Below are positions 8,510-15,807 of a DNA stretch of 28,830 bases, in pieces (the first letter of the stretch is position 1; each line of letters starts with the position of its first letter). The notes under the pieces were generated by a model, which was not told the origin of the DNA, made no database searches, and worked only from the letters and a program-made list of their open reading frames with translations. The DNA lies in the NCBI GenBank assembly GCA_937904535.1, contig CALELC010000461.1:1-28830 (forward strand), in the 5' to 3' direction. The DNA comes from an uncultured Planctomycetaceae bacterium. GTDB lineage: Bacteria; Planctomycetota; Planctomycetia; Pirellulales; Pirellulaceae. Position numbers and translations under genes: made by a program.

Positions 8510-9970
8510 CTAGGGCTGCTTGCTCCACAGCGCCTCGATCCGCTGGAGCGTCTCGTCGACGAGCACCTGTCCGCCTTCGGGGCCGACGATACTGCTTTGA
8601 ACGATGGCGCTATAACCGCCGCCCCGCACAGCCCGCTCGGTCGGCAAGTAGGTACCGGGACCTGCTAATTGCACCACAAAGGTCTGAAGCGCGGGGCTGC
8701 GTGATTTGATTTGGATTCCAAAGTCGGTAAACAGCTCAAAGCTATTGGTGGCAATGGCAACGTCACCGAGGCGGAGGACGTGTAATTCCATCGGATAGGT
8801 GGCCAGCGAGTTCCCTTCACGTTGCTGCTGATAACGGTCGACGACCGCTTGCTGCCATTCCACTCGCCGTCGGTTCTGCGGATCGGCTGACAAGGCCGTG
8901 ATCTGGGCTTGGGCCTCCGCATATTCTTCATCAGTGACTTGCCGAACCGGCAATTGAAGGTTGGCCACGTGATGAACCAACGGGACCGAGGCGTGAATTT
9001 CTTGGCGGGCTCCGTCATAGGCTTCGTCCCACGCCTGGATAATCCGGCGAGCCAATTCGTCCAGGCGGCTCAGGCCGCGCAACTGCCGCATCCGTTCCTC
9101 TGCCGGCTTCTCGTACATCAGGTGGGGTGATTGGTCTCCGGCGGCCCCTGTCCAACCAAGTACCAACAAGTCTTGACCGAAACGCGCCTGGAGGGCCTGT
9201 CGCACCGGATGCCAGAAGTCGGCATCGACGGCCGACTTACCTTCCACTTCTTGAGATGGACAAGCGATGTTGATGGCCGTTGCGATGAGATCGTCTTGGG
9301 CATTCCAGAAGCACAGCACATGGACGGCATGATCTTCATACCCTTCGATGCCGCGAAAGTCACTGCGGTTGGTTGCGCCATACATCTGGGCGCTGCCATC
9401 GGCATAGGTGGCGCGGCGGTTTTGCGCCACCACCGCATGGCCCAGCCCCCAGCCGACACGTCCCGGCGCCCGCGCTTCCCAGGCCTGTGCGGCAACGTCG
9501 GCTAAAGAGTCGATCAGAAACTCGCGATATCGGGCCACCGGCATGACACCCTCGGCGGGAATCTCATATTGCCCATCGACCATCACCGGGCCAGTGTGCG
9601 TATGGGTTGCACTGATCAGTAGCTTCTGCAAGTCAAATCCTTCTAAGCGGGTTGCCAAACGTTCGCGCACGGCGTCCAGAATGCCTTCGCGAATCGCCAC
9701 GAGATCACAGGAGATCATGATCGCCTGGTCGACAACTTTGTCATCGCGGCGCGATTCCAAAGCCAATGCCGTTGCCGTGCAGGGGCTGTCGACTGACCGG
9801 CTAATCCGCGTGTGAAATTGCCCGGAGAGCGCTACCGGTTGAGCGGGCGTGATGCTGATCGTCGCGCCGCCGACCCAGAGCGGCCATTCGCGGTGAGATT
9901 CGGCTGGATCGGCCTGCGCGATTGCCGGCGCTAAGATCAGGTTCAGCAGCAAAAAGCAAGACAACCGCAT
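8510..9970 (-). CDS. Secreted neutral/alkaline ceramidase-like protein
   Basis: This 486-residue exported protein begins with a signal peptide (MRLSCFLLLNLILAPAIAQA, 1-20). The body resembles the N-terminal catalytic domain of neutral/alkaline non-lysosomal ceramidases: VGGATISITPAQPVALSG near the start, the His-rich metal motif ISATHTHTGPVM (about 133-144), and GAAGDQSPH, which aligns with the GDxSP nucleophile region of bacterial ceramidases. At 486 residues it is shorter than full ceramidases (about 650) and appears to lack the C-terminal beta domain. Planctomycetes carry many such paralogues, so ceramide as substrate is uncertain. The protein is probably periplasmic. It is convergent with the TauE gene. 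Confidence 0.85.
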   Translation of the reverse strand: MRLSCFLLLNLILAPAIAQADPAESHREWPLWVGGATISITPAQPVALSGQFHTRISRSVDSPCTATALALESRRDDKVVDQAIMISCDLVAIREGILDAVRERLATRLEGFDLQKLLISATHTHTGPVMVDGQYEIPAEGVMPVARYREFLIDSLADVAAQAWEARAPGRVGWGLGHAVVAQNRRATYADGSAQMYGATNRSDFRGIEGYEDHAVHVLCFWNAQDDLIATAINIACPSQEVEGKSAVDADFWHPVRQALQARFGQDLLVLGWTGAAGDQSPHLMYEKPAEERMRQLRGLSRLDELARRIIQAWDEAYDGARQEIHASVPLVHHVANLQLPVRQVTDEEYAEAQAQITALSADPQNRRRVEWQQAVVDRYQQQREGNSLATYPMELHVLRLGDVAIATNSFELFTDFGIQIKSRSPALQTFVVQLAGPGTYLPTERAVRGGGYSAIVQSSIVGPEGGQVLVDETLQRIEALWSKQP

Positions 9971-10350
9971 CTGTCATCACTCCGAAAACTTGGAAAGTCC
10001 AAACCAGCAGGAGTCTGAGCCTGCACCGGAGCACACGCCCACCGAGCGCCCGTGGTGAGTTCAACCTGGGAGCGAACCGAGCAGCGGCTCGGCGGGAAGT
10101 GTGGTGCGGGTATTGTACTGGGGCGGGGCGGCCGATTGGCGTTTAGAGAACAGCACGCCACCAGGTTTTCGTGCACCTGCTGGCCGCTGGCGAGGGCCTT
10201 CTTCAAGCGGCTCTTCAGTGTTGCCTGCCGCTTGCGGCAGACGTGTCAAAACCGCATTTGGGCTGATCTTGAATCAAAATCTGAATTTTGTCTAAAAGAG
10301 CCCCGAAGAGTTTCATTCGCCAATGCTCCGGGTCAAGGATGATCACCGCC
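9971..10350. other. Divergent intergenic region, ceramidase-like/SurA-like genes
   Basis: This 380-base spacer must hold promoters for both divergent genes. Visible structures are a tight hairpin CTGCCGC-TT-GCGGCAG (10225-10240) and a small AT-rich inverted repeat CAAAAT-CTGA-ATTTTG at about 10274-10289. Either could be a regulatory site, but no confident promoter or operator can be assigned. No gene is evident. Confidence 0.4.
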
Positions 10351-12192
10351 ATGAAAACATTGTTCGCATCGCCACCGTTGACGATCCTGCTGGTCGTGGT
10401 CGGTTTGTCGCTTCCCAGCTTTGCAGCCGATGCTCCGAAAGCCGCCTCCCCAGCCGGCGCTCAGCGCACAGCAGCTGGCGGTTCAATCGTGGCGGTCGTC
10501 AACGCCGATCCGATCACCAGCGATCAGTTGGCCGACGAAGCGGTCCGTCGCTACGGGGTGGAGATGATCGACAATATGATCAATCGCCACTTGATTCTGC
10601 AGGCGTGTGTGGCAGCGGGCATCGAAGTGACCAATCAAGATGTGAGCGCGGAGATCCACCGGATCGCAACCAAGTTCAGTCTGCCGACGGACCAGTACTT
10701 GCAGCTGCTCCAAGACGAACGCGATATCTCGCCGGAGCAGTACGCCCGCGAGGTGATTTGGCCGATGCTGGCGTTGCGGCGTCTGGTTCATGATCAGGTG
10801 CAAGTCACTGATGAAGAGTTCAACCGGGCGTTCGTGGCGCGCTATGGTGAAGCGGTCAAATGCCGGATGATCATGGTGTCCGATCGTCAGCTTGCCGAAT
10901 CGCTGCGTGAACGTGCGGTCGCCAACCCCGAACAATTCGGCGCTCTGGCCAAGCAGTACAGCCAAGATGAGGCGAGTGCCAGCGTCCGTGGGCTGATCCC
11001 ACCGATCCGCCGCTACACCGGCGACTCCAGTTTGGAACAAGCGGCCTTTGCGTTGGCCGAAAACGAGGTTTCGGAAGTGCTGCCGCTGGGTGATCAGTGG
11101 ATTGTCCTGCAAGCGGTTCGTCGCCTGCCTGCAACCAGCCCCAATGCCCAAGCGATGCCAGCGATTCGGACGCAGATCAGCGACGCGATCCGCGATGAAA
11201 AGGTCCGCGACGCGGCGACCGAACTGTTCGCGAAACTGCAACAAGACGCCCAGGTGGTGAAGGTGCTCGGCGATGAGCAAGCCAGCCAGCAGCACCCGGG
11301 GATCGCGGCGATTGTCAATGGCCAGAAAGTCACGATTGCTCAAGTCGCCGCCGAATGTGTCAAACGTCACGGTTCGGTCGTGCTCGAAGGTGAGATCAAT
11401 CGCAAACTGCTCGCTCAGGCTCTGGCCAAGGCCGGCAAGCAGGTGACGCAAGCGGATCTGGATGCGGAAGTCGCCCGCGCTGCAGCCGCCTACGGTTACG
11501 TCACCGCCGACGGCCAGCCCGATGTCAACAACTGGGTGCAAGTCGTGCTCAGCGAAGGTGTGGCCTCGGTCGATTTGTATTATCGCGATTCGGTCTGGCC
11601 GAGCGTCGCCTTGGCGAAGCTGGTCGAAGGCCAAGTCAACATCACCGAAGACGACCTGCGTGAAGGCTTTGAATCGAACTTCGGTGCTCGCGTCGAAGTG
11701 TTGGCAATCGTGTTGTCCGACCAGCGTACTGCCCAAAAGGTTTGGGATCTGGCTCGCAACAATCCGACCGACGAGTTTTTCGGCAACCTGGCAGAACAGT
11801 ACAGCGTCGAGCCGGTATCGCAGAGCAACTTCGGCAAGGTGCCGCCGATCCGCAAACACGGCGGTCAGCCGGCGCTGGAAAAGGAAGCCTTCGCGCTCAA
11901 GCCCGGCGAACTCAGCGGGATCGTGGCGACCGGTGACAAGTTCATCATCATGCGGTGCCAAGGCTTTACCGAGCCGGTCGTCAGTGACTACGCCGCCGTC
12001 CGCGATGAACTGATGGTTTCGATTCGCGAGAAGAAGAACCGCGTGGCGATGGCGAAGAAGTATGACGAACTGAAAGAAGCGGCTCAGATCGACAACTTCT
12101 TTGAAGCTGCCAAGAAGACGAAGCTCGCCCAGGCTCCCGCTGCTGCCCCAGCAGCCGCAGCTGCAGCAGCTCCTGCTGCGACCAAACGCTAA
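10351..12192 (+). CDS. Exported SurA/PpiC-type peptidyl-prolyl isomerase-like protein, duplicated
   Basis: This is a predicted periplasmic folding chaperone/isomerase. From ATG 10351 (613 residues) it has a signal peptide (about 1-26, ending LPSFAAD) and two homologous units. Unit 1 (about 45-260) starts SIVAVVNADPITSDQLADEAV and ends in a parvulin-like region (about 169-260: CRMIMVSDRQLAESLRE, FGALAKQYSQD, IPPIRRY, AFALAENEVSEV). Unit 2 (about 317-550) repeats the order: GIAAIVNGQKVTIAQVAAECV, VLAIVLSDQRTAQKV, FGNLAEQYSVEP, VPPIRKHGGQPALEKEAFALKPGEL. The C-terminus is an Ala/Pro-rich tail. AAGGA at 10334-10338 supports ATG 10351 (or 10339) over the far-upstream TTG at 10288. Isomerase activity is not certain, because key parvulin residues look degenerate. 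Confidence 0.88.
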   Translation: MKTLFASPPLTILLVVVGLSLPSFAADAPKAASPAGAQRTAAGGSIVAVVNADPITSDQLADEAVRRYGVEMIDNMINRHLILQACVAAGIEVTNQDVSAEIHRIATKFSLPTDQYLQLLQDERDISPEQYAREVIWPMLALRRLVHDQVQVTDEEFNRAFVARYGEAVKCRMIMVSDRQLAESLRERAVANPEQFGALAKQYSQDEASASVRGLIPPIRRYTGDSSLEQAAFALAENEVSEVLPLGDQWIVLQAVRRLPATSPNAQAMPAIRTQISDAIRDEKVRDAATELFAKLQQDAQVVKVLGDEQASQQHPGIAAIVNGQKVTIAQVAAECVKRHGSVVLEGEINRKLLAQALAKAGKQVTQADLDAEVARAAAAYGYVTADGQPDVNNWVQVVLSEGVASVDLYYRDSVWPSVALAKLVEGQVNITEDDLREGFESNFGARVEVLAIVLSDQRTAQKVWDLARNNPTDEFFGNLAEQYSVEPVSQSNFGKVPPIRKHGGQPALEKEAFALKPGELSGIVATGDKFIIMRCQGFTEPVVSDYAAVRDELMVSIREKKNRVAMAKKYDELKEAAQIDNFFEAAKKTKLAQAPAAAPAAAAAAAPAATKR

Positions 12193-12202
12193 GCGAACGG
12201 GA

Positions 12203-12387
12203 GTCGCTATTCGCTCCGCGCTCGGATCGCAGGTGCGGTTCGACCGGCGGAGCGGTTGACCACTCTGTCGCCGCTTGCTCCGCGAGCGGTGTCTGGTCTG
12301 CAGCAACCTCAGTTTAGCCACTCTGTCGCCGATCACTCCGTGATCGGAGGTCCAGACCTGGGTTCGACCGGCGGAGCGGTTGACCAC
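12203..12387. repeat. REP-like two-hairpin intergenic repeat block A
   Basis: This block holds alternating hairpins of two types. Type 1 hairpins are CCGCTTGC-TCC-GCGAGCGG (12271-12289) and CCGATCAC-TCC-GTGATCGG (12329-12347); both follow CTCTGTCG. Type 2 is an arm starting GGTTCGACCG with loop GCGGAG and returning CGGTTGACC, at 12237-12263 and 12361-12387. A decayed type 1 unit seems to start at about 12203 (GTCGC...TCGCTCCGCG). The stems differ in sequence between copies but keep pairing. The block lies directly after the SurA-like gene stop and may also serve as its transcript 3' end. Confidence 0.8.
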
Positions 12388-12547
12388 GTTGGCTTTCTCG
12401 CCGCAGAATCACTTTTGGCTACGAACCCCTAGCCGTGGCGGGCTGTCGTTGGTGACAATTGACTGGGTGATTGCCGTCACGGGCGGCATCTCCTATCTGT
12501 TTCCCCATTAAACCACCGTCAAAGTCGCAGTTGCGCCACCTCTTGTG

Positions 12548-13822
12548 ATGAGCGAAAGTTTCAATCTCGATGGACCTGCCATCGATGCCCCGATCGACGA
12601 TCCGACTCCGCCGCCGTTCGAAGTCAAATTCGCCGATCGCGTCGATCGGTTGCCGCCCTACATGTTCGGGCGGATCAACAACGCGCTGTATCAGAAGCGG
12701 CGTGCGGGCAGCGACGTGATCGACTTGGGGATGGGCAATCCGTCCGATCCGCCGCAAGAGTTGGTGATCAAGAAGCTGATCGACGCGGCCAGCGACGAAC
12801 GCAATCACGGCTATAGCAAATCCAACGGGCTGCTGAACCTGCGCCGCGAAGTGGCCAACAAGTACAACCGCAAATACGGGGTACGGCTGGACCCGGACAA
12901 CGAAATCATCGCGTGTTTGGGCAGCAAGGAAGGGTTCTCGCACATGTGCTTGGCGCTGATGGGCCCCGGCGACACGGCGATGATCCCTGCTCCCTACTTT
13001 CCGATCCACATGTATGGCGTGATCCTGGCTTCAGGCAACGTCGTTGCGCTGGACGTCGCCGATCCCGACAAGTTTCTCAGGAACGTCGCGTACACCTGTG
13101 AGAATCTGACGCCGCGGCCCAAGCTGCTGATCGTCAATTACCCGCACAATCCCTCGTCGGCCACGATCGAGCCGGAGTTCTTTGTCGAAGTCGTGCGGCT
13201 GGCCAAGAAGTACGGCTTCCTTGTGATCCACGACTTCGCTTATGCCGACGTGGCTTTCGACGGCTACATGCCACCGAGCTTTCTGTCGGCCCGCGGCGCC
13301 AAGGATGTCGGCGTCGAGTTCACGACGATGAGCAAGGGCTACAACATGGCCGGCTGGCGCGTCGGGTTCTGCGCCGGCAATGCCGAGATGATCCGCGGTC
13401 TGGGAACCGTGAAGGGCTACTACGACTACGGGATGTTCCAAGCGATCCAAATTGCCGCGATCGTGGCGCTGCGAGAAACCGAAGCAGCGGTCGAAAACCA
13501 GTCGTTGATCTACGCCGGTCGGCGCGATGCACTGGTCAGCGGTTTGAAACGGCTCGGCTGGAACGTCGCGGTGCCGCGTGCCGGGATGTTTGTGTGGGCT
13601 CAGATTCCCGAGCCCTGGCGAAGCTCGATGAGCACGATGGACTTCGCCATGAAGCTGCTCGAGGAAGGTGACGTCGCGGTCAGCCCGGGAAGCGGGTTTG
13701 GACCGGCTGGCGAAGGCTATCTGCGGCTGGCGCTGGTCGAGAATGAACAACGGTTGCGGCAAGCGGTGCGGCAAATCGCTCGCTGTCTGAGTCGAGATCC
13801 GCTGAGCGTCGCCAGCGGCTGA
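12548..13822 (+). CDS. alaC: PLP-dependent aminotransferase, AlaC (glutamate-pyruvate) type
   Basis: This fold-type I class I/II aminotransferase is closely similar along its length to E. coli AlaC (YfdZ), which makes alanine from pyruvate and glutamate. Matching segments are DRLPPYMFGRINNAL, DVIDLGMGNP, HGYSKSNG, ACLGSKEGFSHM, PYFPIHMYG, NYPHNPSSATIE, HDFAYADVAFDGY and TTMSKGYNMAGWRVGF. The Lys of the last motif (about residue 263) is the predicted Schiff-base lysine. Related LL-diaminopimelate aminotransferases share this architecture, so DAP synthesis is an alternative role. ATG 12548 is preferred over the adjacent GTG 12545; no strong ribosome-binding site is visible. Its last 143 bases are overlapped antisense by the HTTM gene. 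Confidence 0.9.
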   Translation: MSESFNLDGPAIDAPIDDPTPPPFEVKFADRVDRLPPYMFGRINNALYQKRRAGSDVIDLGMGNPSDPPQELVIKKLIDAASDERNHGYSKSNGLLNLRREVANKYNRKYGVRLDPDNEIIACLGSKEGFSHMCLALMGPGDTAMIPAPYFPIHMYGVILASGNVVALDVADPDKFLRNVAYTCENLTPRPKLLIVNYPHNPSSATIEPEFFVEVVRLAKKYGFLVIHDFAYADVAFDGYMPPSFLSARGAKDVGVEFTTMSKGYNMAGWRVGFCAGNAEMIRGLGTVKGYYDYGMFQAIQIAAIVALRETEAAVENQSLIYAGRRDALVSGLKRLGWNVAVPRAGMFVWAQIPEPWRSSMSTMDFAMKLLEEGDVAVSPGSGFGPAGEGYLRLALVENEQRLRQAVRQIARCLSRDPLSVASG

Positions 13823-14780
13823 TGCGGCACAGCTCGGCGATCCAGTCGGGCGAGACGAACGCCATATTGGCAACGATCATGATCGTGCCGAAGGTGACCA
13901 TTCCCAGAAACAGGGCGATTCCGCCGTGGACGGCCACGGCCATCGCCAGCACGAGCGGGCGAGTCAGCTTCGGCCACACCAGGGCGCAGTAAAACACTTC
14001 CCAAAACACTGTCAGGTGCGTCAGCGCCGAGAACACGACGGGGAACCGCCCGAGCCAAGTCAGATTGAGTGATTGGTATTCATAGTTGGCTGCGGCAAAC
14101 CACATCGCGGTGCCGTCCCACCAGGTCGTCCCGCGGGCTTTCCACAGGCCGCCAAACAGGTAGACGACGCACAAATGCACCTGCACCAGGCGGGTAGCGA
14201 TGTTGGCGGCAACGCTCGGCGCGGCATCTGGCAGCAGCCAGGCGACGAAACGATTGCTCTCTACCGCCGATCGGTAACGGCGTCGCAAGACCGAGTCGAG
14301 CGAGAAGATGCTGCCCGAGGGGGCCAGCATCAGGTACATCGCCAGCATCGTGACGATCTGGTCGAGCCCAAACAGAGTGCCGGTTAACCGGTGCACGAGC
14401 ATCAACTGGAACCACCAGGCCAGCGGTCCGGTCAGCCGCGTCAGCAGCCCTAACGCAAAGCACGCCGAGACGGCCATCGTCAGCAGATGGTGAGTCCAAA
14501 TCGCTGCTGGGCTGCTGAGGTGCCAAAGGTAGCTGCGAGCCGCGTCGGGAGCCGAAAACTCACCGCCATGCAGCGCCGCAATCGTGGTGTTGTTGATCCA
14601 CGCTGAGTCGCCGAGAAAGTCGCTCAGGCGCAGCGCCAGCACCGCTTGCGAATAGAACAACATCATGCCGGTGGCGATCCGGATCAGCGCCAAGGTATGC
14701 GGCCGTCGCGGCGTGAACCAAAAACGATCCCAGGAATCGACGACCTCAGCACCCCAGTTCCGCAGTGCGTAAGCGATCAT
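13680..14780 (-). CDS. HTTM-domain membrane protein
   Basis: This 366-residue polytopic membrane protein matches the HTTM (horizontally transferred transmembrane) domain seen in vitamin K-dependent gamma-carboxylase and many bacterial proteins. Diagnostic segments are the N-terminal TLALIRIATGMMLFYSQAVL, a helix-rich core with SSPAAIWTHHLL, and LVQVHLCVVYLFGGLWKARGTTWWDG. The biochemical role of bacterial HTTM proteins is mostly unknown. The ATG overlaps the stop of the upstream one-TM protein gene (ATGA at 14777-14780), so they are coupled. The last 50 or so residues are hydrophilic, Arg/Ala/Pro-rich, and encoded opposite the 3' end of alaC; they look like a read-on tail rather than a conserved domain. 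Confidence 0.88.
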   Translation of the reverse strand: MIAYALRNWGAEVVDSWDRFWFTPRRPHTLALIRIATGMMLFYSQAVLALRLSDFLGDSAWINNTTIAALHGGEFSAPDAARSYLWHLSSPAAIWTHHLLTMAVSACFALGLLTRLTGPLAWWFQLMLVHRLTGTLFGLDQIVTMLAMYLMLAPSGSIFSLDSVLRRRYRSAVESNRFVAWLLPDAAPSVAANIATRLVQVHLCVVYLFGGLWKARGTTWWDGTAMWFAAANYEYQSLNLTWLGRFPVVFSALTHLTVFWEVFYCALVWPKLTRPLVLAMAVAVHGGIALFLGMVTFGTIMIVANMAFVSPDWIAELCRISRWRRSADLDSDSERFAAPLAATVVHSRPAPAADSLRQPVQTRFPG

Positions 14781-15565
14781 TGTGTCACCTCCGAGCGAGC
14801 GTTGGGCGTTGGTGTCTGGGGCTGGTCCGGGGGCGCTTCCTGCAGCGGGGCCAGCGGCGCCGGCGGAATCGTCTGCACGGTTCCAGGCAGGCCGCTGCCC
14901 GGCAGATCGCGTCGGGGCAGTTCTCCGTCGATGCTGTCGTGCAGGATCCGGTACAGTTGCGGATCATCCAGTGGCATCCGCTGATCGATGAACTCCGGCA
15001 GCCCCGGTGGTCGGTGCTGCAACCGCTGGATCGTGATCTGGCTGTCGGGATAGCGAGTGGCGAGGCGATTGAGGATCGAATCACGCACGCTCTCGTATCG
15101 TCGCCGCGATTGGCGCCACCCACGCGCTGCCAGCGGGTCGGCAGCGATCTCACTCGGCGGTTCACCCGGCGGATGGTAAAGATCGTTGAGGAACTCGGAG
15201 AGCATGAAATGCCGGTGGTACAGCAGCCGCGGCGACTGGTCCGTTCGGTCGGGATATCGCCGCGTCGTTCGCTGCTGATCCGGTCCCACAATGTCAGCTT
15301 CAATCAAGTGACTGGGGCCAGGATCGGGAGCGAAGAACGCGTAACCATGGTCGAGGTAGGCAAATTGGCTATAAGCCCGAACCGGCGCGCGAAACAACGC
15401 CGCCGATGGGCTGGCGCCAAACGGACCGAGCGTCGCGAACTCAATCGGCCGACTGACCACCGCCCACAAGTGGCCGATGATCAACACGCTGAGGGCGATT
15501 CGGAAGCCTCGCGAACGCGGCAAAGACCTAGCGTCTGATGCGGACAAAGCAGCCCAACCGTGCAC
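14777..15565 (-). CDS. One-TM hypothetical protein coupled to the HTTM protein
   Basis: This is a 262-residue protein from a GTG start. It has one hydrophobic segment near the N-terminus (residues about 20-40, FRIALSVLIIGHLWAVV), then FRAPVRAYSQFAYLDHGYAFFAPDPGPSHLIEADIV, which places an extracytoplasmic domain beside the membrane, an Arg-rich middle and a Pro/Gln-rich C-terminus. I do not recognise a named domain. Its stop overlaps the HTTM start by four bases. This tight coupling and the FFAPDPGPSHLI-type motif suggest an obligate partner of the HTTM protein. No Shine-Dalgarno is visible before the GTG, so the N-terminus is uncertain. Confidence 0.75.
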   Translation of the reverse strand: MHGWAALSASDARSLPRSRGFRIALSVLIIGHLWAVVSRPIEFATLGPFGASPSAALFRAPVRAYSQFAYLDHGYAFFAPDPGPSHLIEADIVGPDQQRTTRRYPDRTDQSPRLLYHRHFMLSEFLNDLYHPPGEPPSEIAADPLAARGWRQSRRRYESVRDSILNRLATRYPDSQITIQRLQHRPPGLPEFIDQRMPLDDPQLYRILHDSIDGELPRRDLPGSGLPGTVQTIPPAPLAPLQEAPPDQPQTPTPNARSEVTQ

Positions 15566-15714
15566 AGAAGGAAGGAGGAATCAGTGGCACCAGGTTGCTT
15601 GAGGCAGACCTGTGCTGAAACCTAGCTGGCAAAGTGGTGGCTGTCGAATCGGACGTTGAGATTCGCGAGAAAAGTTTGAGAGCGGGGAGCAAATCCCTGC
15701 GTCGCTACCGCCAC

Positions 15715-15751
15715 AAAAAAACGCGTTGTCCAACCGAAGTTGAACAACGCG
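15715..15751 (-). terminator. Rho-independent terminator with UUCG loop
   Basis: Read on the minus strand, an 8-bp stem CGCGTTGT/ACAACGCG, a T-G wobble and a further CAAC/GTTG closing a TTCG tetraloop (15722-15751) are followed by seven Ts. It lies 57 bases after the stop of the TIGR03000 gene and would terminate that transcript before it enters the one-TM/HTTM pair. Confidence 0.9.
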
Positions 15752-15807
15752 ATCGAGAGTTTCTAGCGTACTGAGTCTCGGCCTTCGCGGACGACGCAGT
15801 CGCGTTC

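Noticed and set aside
7624..8709. 361-codon frame overlapping the TauE/SafE gene in another frame
   Set aside because: Its product is Arg/Ala/Gly-rich without membrane segments. The alternative frame gives a textbook TauE/SafE permease.
10483..12387. 634-codon open frame antisense to the SurA-like gene
   Set aside because: The plus-strand gene has a signal peptide and two recognisable repeats. The antisense frame is rich in Arg/His/Gln and runs into the repeat block.
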